From NCBI RefSeq assembly GCF_007992435.1, contig NZ_BKAG01000029.1, positions 25,077 through 89,076 of the forward strand: DNA of 64,000 bases, in the 5' to 3' direction. This stretch comes from Prosthecobacter gellanilyticus (GTDB taxonomy: Bacteria > Verrucomicrobiota > Verrucomicrobiia > Verrucomicrobiales > Verrucomicrobiaceae). The notes under the pieces were generated by a model. The model saw only the letters and a list, made by a program, of their open reading frames with translations, made no database searches and was not told the DNA's origin. The translations under genes and the position numbers were made by a program. The number at the start of each line of letters is the position of its first letter. The stretch's first letter is position 1. Of this stretch, positions 35,883-45,994 are shown piece by piece.

Positions 35883-37160
35883 ATGCCCGACTCGCCACAC
35901 AGCGATCCTGCTTTTCTCCGTACTCGTCGCACAGTGCTGGGGTCGGTGATGTTTTGCTATCTCTTCTACTACACCGGCAGGCAGACTTTTGGTTTTGCCA
36001 TCCCGGGCATCGAGAAGGAGTTCGGCCTGGATAAGCAGACGGTGGGCTGGATCAGCACGGCGATGCTCTGGGCCTATGCCTGCGGACAAATGATCAATGG
36101 CAACCTCGGTGATAAATTTGGTGGTCGCCGCATGATGTGCCTTGGAGCTGTGGTTTCTTTTGTACTGAACTGGATCACCAGTTTTGGGGTCGGATTCAAA
36201 TCACTTTTCACTGCCTGGGGTTTGAACGGTCTGGCTCAGAGCATGGGCTTTGCGCCTGGCAGCCGCCTGGTGTCGAACTGGTTCAGTGCGCGTGAGCGTG
36301 GTCGAGCCTTTGGCTTGTACATCCTGGCTGCCGGCCTGTCTTCGGTGCTGTCTTACATCACATCGCTGTTGGTGCTGGATGTGCTGCATCTGAACTGGCG
36401 CTGGATCTTCCGCCTCCCGGTGTTCTTGATGCTGCTCGGTGGATTGATTGTCTGGCAAGTGGCACGTGATCGACCCAGCGCGGCAGGCTTCGCGGATCTG
36501 AAAGACGAGAGCGATGACGGGAAGGAGACTGCGAATGCTGCGACCGAAACTGCGTGGCAGCGCTATGCGGTGGCCTTGCAGAATGGCCGGCTGTTGCTCG
36601 CTGGCCTTGCCATCGGTTTCCAGAACACCGTGCGCTATGGGCTGCTCATCTGGGTGCCTGTATATTTCCTCGGCAAAGACTTCAAAGACGCCTCTCTTGG
36701 CAAGTGGATCAGCATTGCCCTGCCTGTGGGCATGGCGCTCGGCGCGGTCACAAGCGGTTGGATCTCGGACCGGTTCTGCAACTCGCGGCGGAGTGGTGTC
36801 ATTGCTTCCTTCATGGTGCTGGCTGCCGTGGCTGCGATGGGAATGTATCTCCTGCCTCCGGGGCACTTGCTCGGCCTGCCGGTGTTGTTTCTGGCGGGCT
36901 TTTTCGCTTATGGCCCGCAGTCCGCTTTCTGGGCTTTTGCTCCGGATCTGCTCGGTCGTGCCAGAGCAGGGACCGCCGTCGGCGTGATGAACTTCTTCGC
37001 GTATGCGATGGCTGGCCTGGGCGAGCCGTTCATCGGCTGGATGATCCAGCACAATCCTTTTGCCGCTGCGCCTGCGGCTGAAAATGTGGCGCTCGTCTTT
37101 CCTGTGGTGGCTGTTGCCGCCCTTTGCAGTGCAGCTCTTGCCCTTTTGATCCGCCGATGA
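35883..37160 (+). CDS. OPA-type MFS transporter, probable phosphonate importer
   Basis: 425 residues with about twelve hydrophobic helices. The N-terminal signature MFCYLFYYTGRQTFGFAIP and the loop GDKFGGRRMM are typical of the organophosphate:phosphate antiporter group (GlpT/UhpT). The middle loop (about 200-225) is polar. It sits between phnA and the alcohol dehydrogenase, overlapping the latter by 4 bases (ATGA), so the substrate is probably a phosphonate; this is inferred from context. The ATG is 5 bases after the phnA stop. Confidence 0.9.
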   Translation: MPDSPHSDPAFLRTRRTVLGSVMFCYLFYYTGRQTFGFAIPGIEKEFGLDKQTVGWISTAMLWAYACGQMINGNLGDKFGGRRMMCLGAVVSFVLNWITSFGVGFKSLFTAWGLNGLAQSMGFAPGSRLVSNWFSARERGRAFGLYILAAGLSSVLSYITSLLVLDVLHLNWRWIFRLPVFLMLLGGLIVWQVARDRPSAAGFADLKDESDDGKETANAATETAWQRYAVALQNGRLLLAGLAIGFQNTVRYGLLIWVPVYFLGKDFKDASLGKWISIALPVGMALGAVTSGWISDRFCNSRRSGVIASFMVLAAVAAMGMYLLPPGHLLGLPVLFLAGFFAYGPQSAFWAFAPDLLGRARAGTAVGVMNFFAYAMAGLGEPFIGWMIQHNPFAAAPAAENVALVFPVVAVAALCSAALALLIRR

Positions 37161-38182
37161 AATCCTCCGCACGCATCCAGCTTTTCCAGGGGCCCAGCAT
37201 GCCCTTTGAGATGGCCTTCGCATCGCTGCCAGATGAATTGAGAGCGGGGGAGGTACTGGTGCAGATCTCACTCGCGACCATTTGCGGCTCTGACTTGCAT
37301 ACCACAGAGGGGCGACGTTCGGCCCCAGTGCCCTGTGTGCTCGGCCACGAGGCAGTGGGGCATGTGGTCAGCAGTTCACGCGAGGGTGTTGCTATCGGTC
37401 AGCGTGTGACTTGGACACTCGCAGACTCCTGCGGTCACTGCGCCCCGTGCACCAGCTGGCATCTGCCCCAGAAGTGCGAGCATCTTTTCAAGTATGGCCA
37501 TGCCGCACTGAGCGATGGCAGTGGACTCAATGGTTGTTATGCCAGCCACATCGTGTTGCGCCCAGGAACCGAGATCATGACCGTGCCTGCGGCACTTCCG
37601 GATTGCATTGCTGCTCCCGCGAACTGTGCACTCGCAACCATTGTGAATGCGCTCGAAACCTTGCCTGATCCCTACCATAGCGCACTAGTGCAGGGCGGGG
37701 GACTGCTTGGCATCTATGCCTGTGCCTGGCTGAAGCATCGTGGCGTACAGGAGGTCTACTGCACGGATCTCAGCCCTCAACGGCTTGCGCTGGTGGCGGA
37801 GTTTGGCGGCATTCCAGTGATGCCTGGGGAGAGGATGCCGCAGGTGGATCTGGTGCTTGAGGTCACGGGAAGCTCAGCCGTGATTCCTGATGGCGTGAAG
37901 GCCCTGCGCCCTGGTGGTCATTATGTCTGGGCAGGCATGGTCCATCCGGAGACAAAACTCGATCTGACGGGTGAGGCTGTACTGCGCAAGTGCCTGACCT
38001 TGCGTGGCGTGCATAACTATGCCCCTGAGCATCTCAAGGCGGGGCTCGACTTCCTCGCGGCCAATCATACTCAACTCCCCTTTGAGAAGCTCACAAGCCC
38101 GGCCCTCTCCTTGGAGAAGCTCAATGAAGGCTTCGAACTGACCCGCAGCCGCCAGTGGCAGCGTGTGGCCATCCAACCCTGA
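37157..38182 (+). CDS. Zinc-type alcohol dehydrogenase, phosphonate-associated (TIGR03366-like)
   Basis: 341 residues from the ATG at 37157, overlapping the transporter stop by ATGA. CGSDLHTTEG, GHEAVGHV and the CGHCAPCTSWHLPQKC cluster carry catalytic and structural zinc ligands. The Rossmann region begins LVQGGGLLGIYACAWLK. The VHNYAPEHLKAGLDFL segment near the end matches the TIGR03366 family found beside phosphonate genes. Its substrate is not established; it may oxidise a hydroxyalkylphosphonate, for example one that leads to phosphonoacetaldehyde. Confidence 0.85.
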   Translation: MKSSARIQLFQGPSMPFEMAFASLPDELRAGEVLVQISLATICGSDLHTTEGRRSAPVPCVLGHEAVGHVVSSSREGVAIGQRVTWTLADSCGHCAPCTSWHLPQKCEHLFKYGHAALSDGSGLNGCYASHIVLRPGTEIMTVPAALPDCIAAPANCALATIVNALETLPDPYHSALVQGGGLLGIYACAWLKHRGVQEVYCTDLSPQRLALVAEFGGIPVMPGERMPQVDLVLEVTGSSAVIPDGVKALRPGGHYVWAGMVHPETKLDLTGEAVLRKCLTLRGVHNYAPEHLKAGLDFLAANHTQLPFEKLTSPALSLEKLNEGFELTRSRQWQRVAIQP

Positions 38183-38194
38183 TCTCATCATCTC

Positions 38195-39610
38195 ATGCTT
38201 TCACTCCCTAGCTACATCGCCGGAAAAGCCGTCACTTCAGATTCATGGATCGAGGTGACAAATCCATGGAATAACGAGAAGGTAGGTCGTGTCGCCAGCA
38301 TCAATCGTGATGCTTTAGAAACCGCCATACAGGCTCATCTGGCATCAGCCACACCGCTGACCCGTTATGAGCGCAGCCGCATTCTGAACAAGACACGCGA
38401 TCTGCTGGATGCTCGACGAGAGGAGCTGGCTCAGCTCATCACCGCAGAAGCCGGGCTCTGCTTGCGCGAGACACGCTATGAGGTCGGTCGCGCCTGTGAT
38501 GTCTTCGCCTTCGCTGCCATGGAGGCACTGCACGATGACGGCCAGACCTTCTCCTGTGATATCTCGCCCACCGGCAAGGCGAGGAAGATTTTCACCTTAC
38601 GTGAGCCGCTTTCGCTGATCGCGGCCATTACTCCCTTCAATCATCCGCTGAATCAAGTGGCGCACAAACTGGCTCCAGCCATTGCTGCAGGTGCGCCGCT
38701 CATTCTGAAGCCATCAGAGAAGACGCCTCTCACCGCGGTGCGGCTCACAGAGCTGCTTTATGAGGCAGGACTTCCGGGCCATATGCTGAGCTGCATTCAT
38801 GGTGACCTGGATGAGATCACTCGTCCGCTTATTCGTGATGAACGTGTGAGCCTGGTGACCTTCACGGGCAGTGCGAAGGTGGGGAAGGAGATCGCTCATA
38901 CGGCTGGCTACAAGAAGACCTGTTTGGAGCTGGGCGGCCATTCACCGCTCATCGTGCTGGAGGATGCGGATCTCGATCTCGCGGCGAAGCTGGCTTGCGA
39001 AGGCAGCTTCCGAAACAGCGGCCAGCGCTGCACTGCCGTGCGCCGTATTTTGGTGCAGGAGAGCGTGGTGGAAGAGTTTACTCGTCGCTTTCATGCGCTC
39101 GCAAAGAGCTATGTGTGCGGCGACCCAACCGATGAGGCGACGATGGTCGGCACGGTGATTGATGAAGCCGCTGCCATCAGTCTCGAGAAAGCTGTGCAGG
39201 ATGCGGTGAATCGAGGAGCCAGTCTCTTGCTTGGTGGCAAGCGGCATGGCGCTCTGCTGGAGCCGACGATTCTTGCGGACGTCTCGCGTGAGTCCACGCT
39301 GGGCACCTGCGAGTGTTTTGGCCCTATCGCTCCGATCTTCCGGGTGCGTGATCTGGATGATGCCATTGCGTATACCAATGCCACCCCTTATGGGCTCTCG
39401 AGTGGTGTGGTCACGACCAATCTGGAGTCTGCGATCAAGGCTGTGAAGGGCATCAAGGCGGGCACGGTGAATGTAAATGAGATCCCCGGCTATCGTCTCG
39501 AACTCAGCCCCTTCGGTGGAGTGAAGGATAGCGGTCTAGGCATCAAGGAAGGTGTCATCGAAGCCATCAAATTCATGACCACGGTGAAGACCTTTTCACT
39601 GCCTTGGTAA
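38195..39610 (+). CDS. phnY: Phosphonoacetaldehyde dehydrogenase
   Basis: NAD-dependent oxidation of phosphonoacetaldehyde to phosphonoacetate, the substrate of PhnA. 471 residues of the aldehyde dehydrogenase family. ITPFNHPLNQVAHK and LKPSEKTP carry the Asn and cofactor Lys; LELGGHSP carries the general-base Glu; NSGQRC carries the nucleophilic Cys. ECFGPIAPIFRV and SPFGGVKDSG follow. The IAGKAVTSDSWIEVTNPWN start and the gene order match PhnY clusters. The aldehyde would normally come from 2-aminoethylphosphonate through the transaminase PhnW, not present in this window. Confidence 0.88.
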   Translation: MLSLPSYIAGKAVTSDSWIEVTNPWNNEKVGRVASINRDALETAIQAHLASATPLTRYERSRILNKTRDLLDARREELAQLITAEAGLCLRETRYEVGRACDVFAFAAMEALHDDGQTFSCDISPTGKARKIFTLREPLSLIAAITPFNHPLNQVAHKLAPAIAAGAPLILKPSEKTPLTAVRLTELLYEAGLPGHMLSCIHGDLDEITRPLIRDERVSLVTFTGSAKVGKEIAHTAGYKKTCLELGGHSPLIVLEDADLDLAAKLACEGSFRNSGQRCTAVRRILVQESVVEEFTRRFHALAKSYVCGDPTDEATMVGTVIDEAAAISLEKAVQDAVNRGASLLLGGKRHGALLEPTILADVSRESTLGTCECFGPIAPIFRVRDLDDAIAYTNATPYGLSSGVVTTNLESAIKAVKGIKAGTVNVNEIPGYRLELSPFGGVKDSGLGIKEGVIEAIKFMTTVKTFSLPW

Positions 39611-39662
39611 GAGTGCGTGCGCTTCGGATTCCGTGAAACAAGCGGCCTGCCCGTGTGTTTCC

Positions 39663-40706
39663 ATGGCCTCCATGCTGACCCCATCCTTTTCCAGATACCT
39701 CGTTCGCCTCGCCTGGGTTGGTTGTCTGGCTTTATCGTCATCAGCATGGGCGCAGGAGGTCGAAAAGCAGACGCAGCAAGCTCTGGATGGGCTGGTGATT
39801 CGTCCGAGCGCGACGGAGTCGGCTATCAAGAACTTCGATGATCCTCACTGGGTGTATGTGAACCGCGACATCGTGGTGAAGCAGGATCCGAAGCTTCCCA
39901 AGGATCGTCATGAGCTGCTGCTCTGGATTCCGGGCACACGTCCACCGAATCTACCCGAGGCAGAGCCTGGCAAGGTGAGGCGCGGTGCATCTCATGAGTT
40001 TTGCAAGCTGGCCGCGACTCTGGGTTATCATGTCATCGCGCTGAGCTACCCCAACACCATCTCGGCCTCTTCCTGCAACAAGGAGTCTGAGCCTGCAGCC
40101 TTTGAGGAATTTCGCATGGCGGTGATCGAAGGCGGTGACACGAAGCATATCAAAGTGAGCAAGACGGACTGCATTGAGAACCGGCTGATCAAGCTGCTGA
40201 AGCTACTCGTCGAGAGACGAGCACGTGAGGAGTGGGCTCAGTTTCTGAATGAGGATGGCAGCATCAAGTGGGAGCGCATTGCCGTTGCGGGCCAATCACA
40301 GGGCGGGGGACATGCGGCTTTGATTGGCATTCATCATCAGGTGACACGCGTGCTGAGCTTTGGGGCGCCGAGAGACTTCAGTGTGACGCTGCAGGGACCT
40401 GCCGCGTGGTATCAGAAAGAGTCGGCCACACCGAAGAGCCGCTTCTTTGCCTTCAATCATGAGCAGGACCGGCAGGGATGCACACCGGCGCAGTTGCTCG
40501 AAAATCTGCGTGCGCTGAAGCTGGATGCCTTTGGGCCTGTAGTGAAGGTGGAAGACAGCAAACCGCCTTATGGCAACAGCCGCATGCTGATGACCAACTA
40601 TCCAGGGGAGAAGGTGGATTCATTGACGGCTCATGCGACGATGCTGAGCCCAAAGAATCGGGAGCTGTTTGAGCCTGTTTGGCGTTACATGCTGTTGCAT
40701 GAGTGA
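39663..40706 (+). CDS. Secreted alpha/beta-hydrolase, BPSS1187-like
   Basis: About 347 residues, with a signal-like N-terminus ending in SSSAWA. The ATG at 39663 is chosen over the one at 39633; a third at 39672 is equally possible. VAGQSQGGGHAALIG supplies the nucleophile elbow (GQSQG). A HATM segment near the end supplies a candidate His. Three Cys residues (FCKLA, SSCNK, TDCIE) may form disulfides. It resembles the BPSS1187 hydrolase family, whose activity is not well known. It converges with the GH gene, with only 2 bases between the stops. Confidence 0.75.
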   Translation: MASMLTPSFSRYLVRLAWVGCLALSSSAWAQEVEKQTQQALDGLVIRPSATESAIKNFDDPHWVYVNRDIVVKQDPKLPKDRHELLLWIPGTRPPNLPEAEPGKVRRGASHEFCKLAATLGYHVIALSYPNTISASSCNKESEPAAFEEFRMAVIEGGDTKHIKVSKTDCIENRLIKLLKLLVERRAREEWAQFLNEDGSIKWERIAVAGQSQGGGHAALIGIHHQVTRVLSFGAPRDFSVTLQGPAAWYQKESATPKSRFFAFNHEQDRQGCTPAQLLENLRALKLDAFGPVVKVEDSKPPYGNSRMLMTNYPGEKVDSLTAHATMLSPKNRELFEPVWRYMLLHE

Positions 40707-40708
40707 CC

Positions 40709-42409
40709 TCACTCGCGCTTCGTGACAGTCACGCTTTGGAGATAATATTGGTTAAACTGGCTGCCATCGGATTCGAGGGCGAAGTTGTAACCCCAGTAGT
40801 TCACGAACTGGGCATCGTCGATCTGCCAGCGGACGGTATGCCACTGCTTGTTATCGGGAACCGTGAACCAGCCACTCTTGGCGGTTTTGAAGCCTTTGGT
40901 AGATTCATAGACGAGTTTGAATCCTGCGTTGTCATTGCCTTCATTCCGGCGCACCACGGCGGTGATCTCAATGGGCGTGCTGGTGTAGGAGAGGAAGGTG
41001 GGATCGACGATGAAGAGATTACCTCCTGGTACATTGCCAGCACGCGCTGAACCGCCGTAGGCGACCACGGCTCCTGCCACACTGTCGCCTGACAAGGTGT
41101 GCAGGCCTTTCTCGATCTGTTTGCCATCCACGGTGACAGATATGGATTTCGCTTCGGCGTAGTCTCCGCCCCAGGTCAGTGGTTTGCCTTTGTTGAGCTT
41201 GGCTTGGTTAACGATCTCATCGGGGGCATCGAGAACGAAAATGGGAGCCACAGTGAGGGATACGTTCTCGCTGGAAGTCACTCCACCGGTCAGTGGGTTC
41301 CCTTGTTGAACAGGCTTTGTGAAACGCACTTCATCAGCCGGGCCTTTGTGTCCCCAGGTGATCATCACAGTGCCTTTGTCTCCCTGGAAGACGAAGCTGT
41401 AGTGCTTTTGGTTCAGCAAGGTCCAGCCGAGGTATTCGGGATGCTGGCCTAGATGCTGGATCATCTGGGCCATGGCGGTGTAGGAAGGGCGCTGCACGCC
41501 TTTGCGATCCAGCAGGCCAAGCGGACCACTATCGCCATCCATGCCCTCGAACCATTGGATGCAGGCCACCCCCTGGGCGATGCCCATGGTGTAGGCCTTG
41601 ATGAGGGCATGGGCCTGCGTGTCCGCGCCTTTCTTCACATCACAGCCGATCTCAGTGAAAAGGATGGGCACATTGACCTTCTCGGGATTCAGCGCGGCGA
41701 GCATCTTGCGCACGACGGGGACGATGTTCATGTAGACGGCCTCCGTGCCGGCATTGTCGGCGATGCCGTTCAGCACCTCATAAGGATGAAGCGTGATGTA
41801 GTCGAAGTGATCCTTGGCTTCGGCGCGGATGGCTTGATCGAGGTAGTTGATGTGCACGGACTTCGTGGCGAGTCCGATCTGGCAGGTGGGATCTGCGGCC
41901 TTGGCGGCATCATAGGCACTGATGACGATCTTCGCGTAGTCTGCAGGCGTTTGATCCTTGCCGGTTCCGTTCGGAGGCTCGTTCCAGATCTCCCAGCGCT
42001 TGATACGGTCCTTGCTGTGTTTGACGATCTCCGAGACATAGCGTGACCATGCAGGGAGATTGTTCACCGGCAGCGCGCCAGATTTGTCCAGCGTGTTCCA
42101 GCGCACGCCACCATTGAGCAGACCTCCAGTGATGAAGCCGTGCTCTTGAAGGTAAGCAATGTGCGCATCGAGAGCCTTCCAGTCGAACTTTCCTTCTTCA
42201 GGCTCCACCTGTGCCCAGCCGGTGCAGCTGGAGCGATAGTAGCGCAGCCCGATGGCCTGCATCTGTGGCACCCAGCGCGCGGCATCTTCCGGCGAGCGAT
42301 TGTTGATGTGGCAACTGCCGATGCCAAACGGGCCAAGCTCCAGCGGATCTGCGGCGTGAAGATTGGTGAGGCATGCCAGTGCTGCGGCCAGGCGAAGGAA
42401 GTGTTTCAT
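40709..42409 (-). CDS. Secreted clan GH-A glycoside hydrolase (GH39-like)
   Basis: 566 residues with a signal peptide (MKHFLRLAAALACLTNLHAA). The catalytic barrel covers about 25-330: E144 in EIWNEPPNG is the acid/base and E253 in LFTEIGCD the nucleophile. The C-terminal 230 residues hold beta domains (FVLDAPDEIV, SYTSTPIEITAVVRRNEG and a final FNQYYLQSVTVTK) that probably bind polysaccharide. GH39 is the closest family by pattern; GH5 or another clan A family is possible. The gene lies next to the phospholipase-like gene on the same strand. Confidence 0.8.
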   Translation of the reverse strand: MKHFLRLAAALACLTNLHAADPLELGPFGIGSCHINNRSPEDAARWVPQMQAIGLRYYRSSCTGWAQVEPEEGKFDWKALDAHIAYLQEHGFITGGLLNGGVRWNTLDKSGALPVNNLPAWSRYVSEIVKHSKDRIKRWEIWNEPPNGTGKDQTPADYAKIVISAYDAAKAADPTCQIGLATKSVHINYLDQAIRAEAKDHFDYITLHPYEVLNGIADNAGTEAVYMNIVPVVRKMLAALNPEKVNVPILFTEIGCDVKKGADTQAHALIKAYTMGIAQGVACIQWFEGMDGDSGPLGLLDRKGVQRPSYTAMAQMIQHLGQHPEYLGWTLLNQKHYSFVFQGDKGTVMITWGHKGPADEVRFTKPVQQGNPLTGGVTSSENVSLTVAPIFVLDAPDEIVNQAKLNKGKPLTWGGDYAEAKSISVTVDGKQIEKGLHTLSGDSVAGAVVAYGGSARAGNVPGGNLFIVDPTFLSYTSTPIEITAVVRRNEGNDNAGFKLVYESTKGFKTAKSGWFTVPDNKQWHTVRWQIDDAQFVNYWGYNFALESDGSQFNQYYLQSVTVTKRE

Positions 42410-42443
42410 GCGCTAGTTCTTGATGCAGGATGGAGGTCGAAGA

Positions 42444-43736
42444 CTATTTGCGCAACACAGGCTCCGCCCACACTGCATAGTTGCTTTTGGGATCGAGGCC
42501 ACGGTTCACAGCATTCAGTTGAAGCAGTGAAACCGTCGATACATCACACTCAAAGGCATGGGCTGGATCACCGCCATTGACGATGGCGGAACCTAGTGGC
42601 TTGCCATCGCCGAGGAGGGTGAACTCCACGCGGCCTTTGGCACCGATGCCGCTCTGGAGTCCGGCGAGAACGATGAAACGTTTGTACACACTTTTGGGTA
42701 GGTGAAAGGTCAACGCCTTGCCCATGCCGGTGCCGATACCTTCGGTGAATGTTTTCTCTTCGGCATCAGCAACACGCAGCTTGATGGGAAGCTTTTTGGC
42801 CCCGCCTTCCATGACGGCATCACTGCAGGCATGGCCCCAGTAGGGAGAGCTGAAGAAGTGTGACTGAGGGTAATACAGGTGCACGGCTTCGATGGGCCAG
42901 AAGGTCGAGATGCTTGCCCGATCACAGGCTTTCCGGGCTTCGGCATCGAACTTGTCAGCGCCGAGACAGAGGATGGTGTGCATGGCATCCGCGACGATTT
43001 GGGCGTCCTTGGTGGCGGCTTTCAGTTGCTGCGTGAGTTTGGCCTGATCATCGCCCGCATAGAGTGCCTGGATGATGGGAAGGGTGGTGCTGCGGGCGTT
43101 GATGATACCTTCATGCACGCGATGCAGCAGACGCCAGCTGGCTTCCTCGATGCTGGTGCCTAGTAGACGAGGCTGGTAGCCTTCGATGCTCACGGTGAAG
43201 TCGCCGTTCTCGATCGGGCCATGGAGAAGTTTGCCTTCCATGACAGTAGTCGAGGGCATGAACTGCTGGAGCAGCGTGAACTGATTATCGCCGGGGATGG
43301 TGTGCGATGGGCTGCCGAAGTCTTCGAGGACGTGGCAGATCGTGCCCATGTAACGAGCGGCCTCGTTGACCTTGCCTGCCTTGAAGGATGTCACGGCCTT
43401 TTCCATGAAGTAGCGCAACGACTCGCGGTTCACGGTCTGCTCGGCTTGAGGGAGATGGAGTTTCTGCAGATACACCTCGCCCGGACTGCTCTCCATGGCG
43501 GCGTACTTGGCGTTCTCTTTGTCGGTGTAGACGTTGTCAGGGATCAGACAGTGTTTGGCGGACAGGTCTTTGAATTCTGGGCCGAGGAGGTCTTTTTGCC
43601 AGGAGGGAAGGGTATCGAGCGCTGCCTTGGTGATGGCGAGGTGTGGCTGGCCCCAGGCTTGGGCTTCATGTGGCATCAAGGCTGGAATGAGCAGCGCGGT
43701 GATGAGGGTGATGCGGGGGAGAAGACGCGTGGTCAT
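42444..43736 (-). CDS. Secreted phospholipase C/P1 nuclease-like enzyme with NPCBM domain
   Basis: 430 residues from the ATG at 43736, chosen for the signal peptide (MTTRLLPRITLITALLIPALM..., cleavage after AQA27). The mature protein would begin with W28-G, and H32 follows: the N-terminal Trp is a zinc ligand in phospholipase C and S1/P1 nuclease. The TICHVLEDFGSPSH segment supplies further His and Asp ligands. The C-terminal third (FWPIEAVHLYYPQSHF, AGLQSGIGAKGRVEFTLLGDG) matches the NPCBM carbohydrate-binding fold. It probably cleaves phospholipid or nucleic acid outside the cell while bound to glycan. Confidence 0.8.
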   Translation of the reverse strand: MTTRLLPRITLITALLIPALMPHEAQAWGQPHLAITKAALDTLPSWQKDLLGPEFKDLSAKHCLIPDNVYTDKENAKYAAMESSPGEVYLQKLHLPQAEQTVNRESLRYFMEKAVTSFKAGKVNEAARYMGTICHVLEDFGSPSHTIPGDNQFTLLQQFMPSTTVMEGKLLHGPIENGDFTVSIEGYQPRLLGTSIEEASWRLLHRVHEGIINARSTTLPIIQALYAGDDQAKLTQQLKAATKDAQIVADAMHTILCLGADKFDAEARKACDRASISTFWPIEAVHLYYPQSHFFSSPYWGHACSDAVMEGGAKKLPIKLRVADAEEKTFTEGIGTGMGKALTFHLPKSVYKRFIVLAGLQSGIGAKGRVEFTLLGDGKPLGSAIVNGGDPAHAFECDVSTVSLLQLNAVNRGLDPKSNYAVWAEPVLRK

Positions 43737-43975
43737 GGAGAGCGAGTAAACGCGGGTGTGAGTGGTTTCCTGGCGGAGGTCGTCTCGCGTTTCAGGGTGG
43801 AGGGGGGCTTGTGGGTTCATTGAAGCTCCGCGCCGCCTTCGCGGACAAATGGGCTCCGACGCAGTAGAGCCCTACCGGGGGTTGGGGGCGTTGCCGCGCC
43901 TGTGAGGCTGCGGGGAAAAACAAAAGCCCGCTTGTGAGCGGGCTTTTGGGAAGATTGAAGTTGAAGCGTTTTCGG
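43737..43975. other. Spacer after the ATP synthase operon
   Basis: Contains GGGCTC/GAGCCC arms near 43848-43874, in a C/G-rich stretch that looks like repeat debris, and the atp terminator described separately. No gene is visible. Confidence 0.5.
43922..43947 (-). terminator. Terminator of the ATP synthase operon
   Basis: AAAAGCCCGCT (43922-43932) and AGCGGGCTTTT (43937-43947) form an 11-bp perfect stem with a TGTG loop and A/T runs at both sides, so it can work in both directions. It is 29 bases beyond the atpC stop. Confidence 0.9.
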
Positions 43976-44392
43976 TTAGACCGTGCGGCGCTTTTTCTTG
44001 AGCTGGAGCTGGGCGGTGTTGCGCTGGATCATGGCCATGACAGCGGCCACGTCTTCCTGCTTCTCGCCGTGCTTGATGCTTTCCAGGGAGTGCTTGGCGC
44101 GCTCCAGGGCTTGCTCCACGGCCTTCTCGTCGATCTGGTCGGCGTCGATGGCCATGTCAGTCAGGATGCGGGCATAGGCACCGGTCACTTCGACCAGGCC
44201 TTCACCCACAGCCATCTCGGTGGTCTTGCCACCTTTGGTGATGCGCAGTTCGCCGACCTGAAGAGTCGTCACCAGCGGAGCGTGAGCAGGCAGGATGCCG
44301 ATTTCACCTTCAGCGCCGGGAAGGACGACAGAGTCGACCTCATCGGAGAAGATGCGGGCTTCGGGAGTGACGATTTCCAGTTTGAGAGGCAT
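43976..44392 (-). CDS. atpC: ATP synthase epsilon subunit
   Basis: 138 residues, normal for epsilon. The N-terminal beta-sandwich (LEIVTPEARIFSDEVDSVVLPGAEGEIGILPAHAPLV) is followed by a C-terminal helical hairpin (about 90-135). It couples the rotor to the catalytic F1 head and inhibits hydrolysis. It is the last gene of the operon, 89 bases after atpD. Confidence 0.95.
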   Translation of the reverse strand: MPLKLEIVTPEARIFSDEVDSVVLPGAEGEIGILPAHAPLVTTLQVGELRITKGGKTTEMAVGEGLVEVTGAYARILTDMAIDADQIDEKAVEQALERAKHSLESIKHGEKQEDVAAVMAMIQRNTAQLQLKKKRRTV

Positions 44393-44481
44393 GAGCGATA
44401 AGTTGTCGGTTCTCTGTTCTCAGTTAGCCAGTTCACTGCACGGTCCAACCGGGAACAGTGAACTGCGAACTGTGAACGGGT
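44393..44481. repeat. GGTTC/GAACC repeat in the atpD-atpC spacer
   Basis: The 89-bp spacer carries CGGTTCTCTGTTCTC and, inverted, GGGAACAGTGAACTGCGAAC. This is the same type as the stretch at 62.07-62.20 kb. Confidence 0.55.
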
Positions 44482-45966
<1,485 letters not shown>

Positions 45967-45994
45967 TCAAGGAGTCAAAAGAAGGTCAAGAAGA

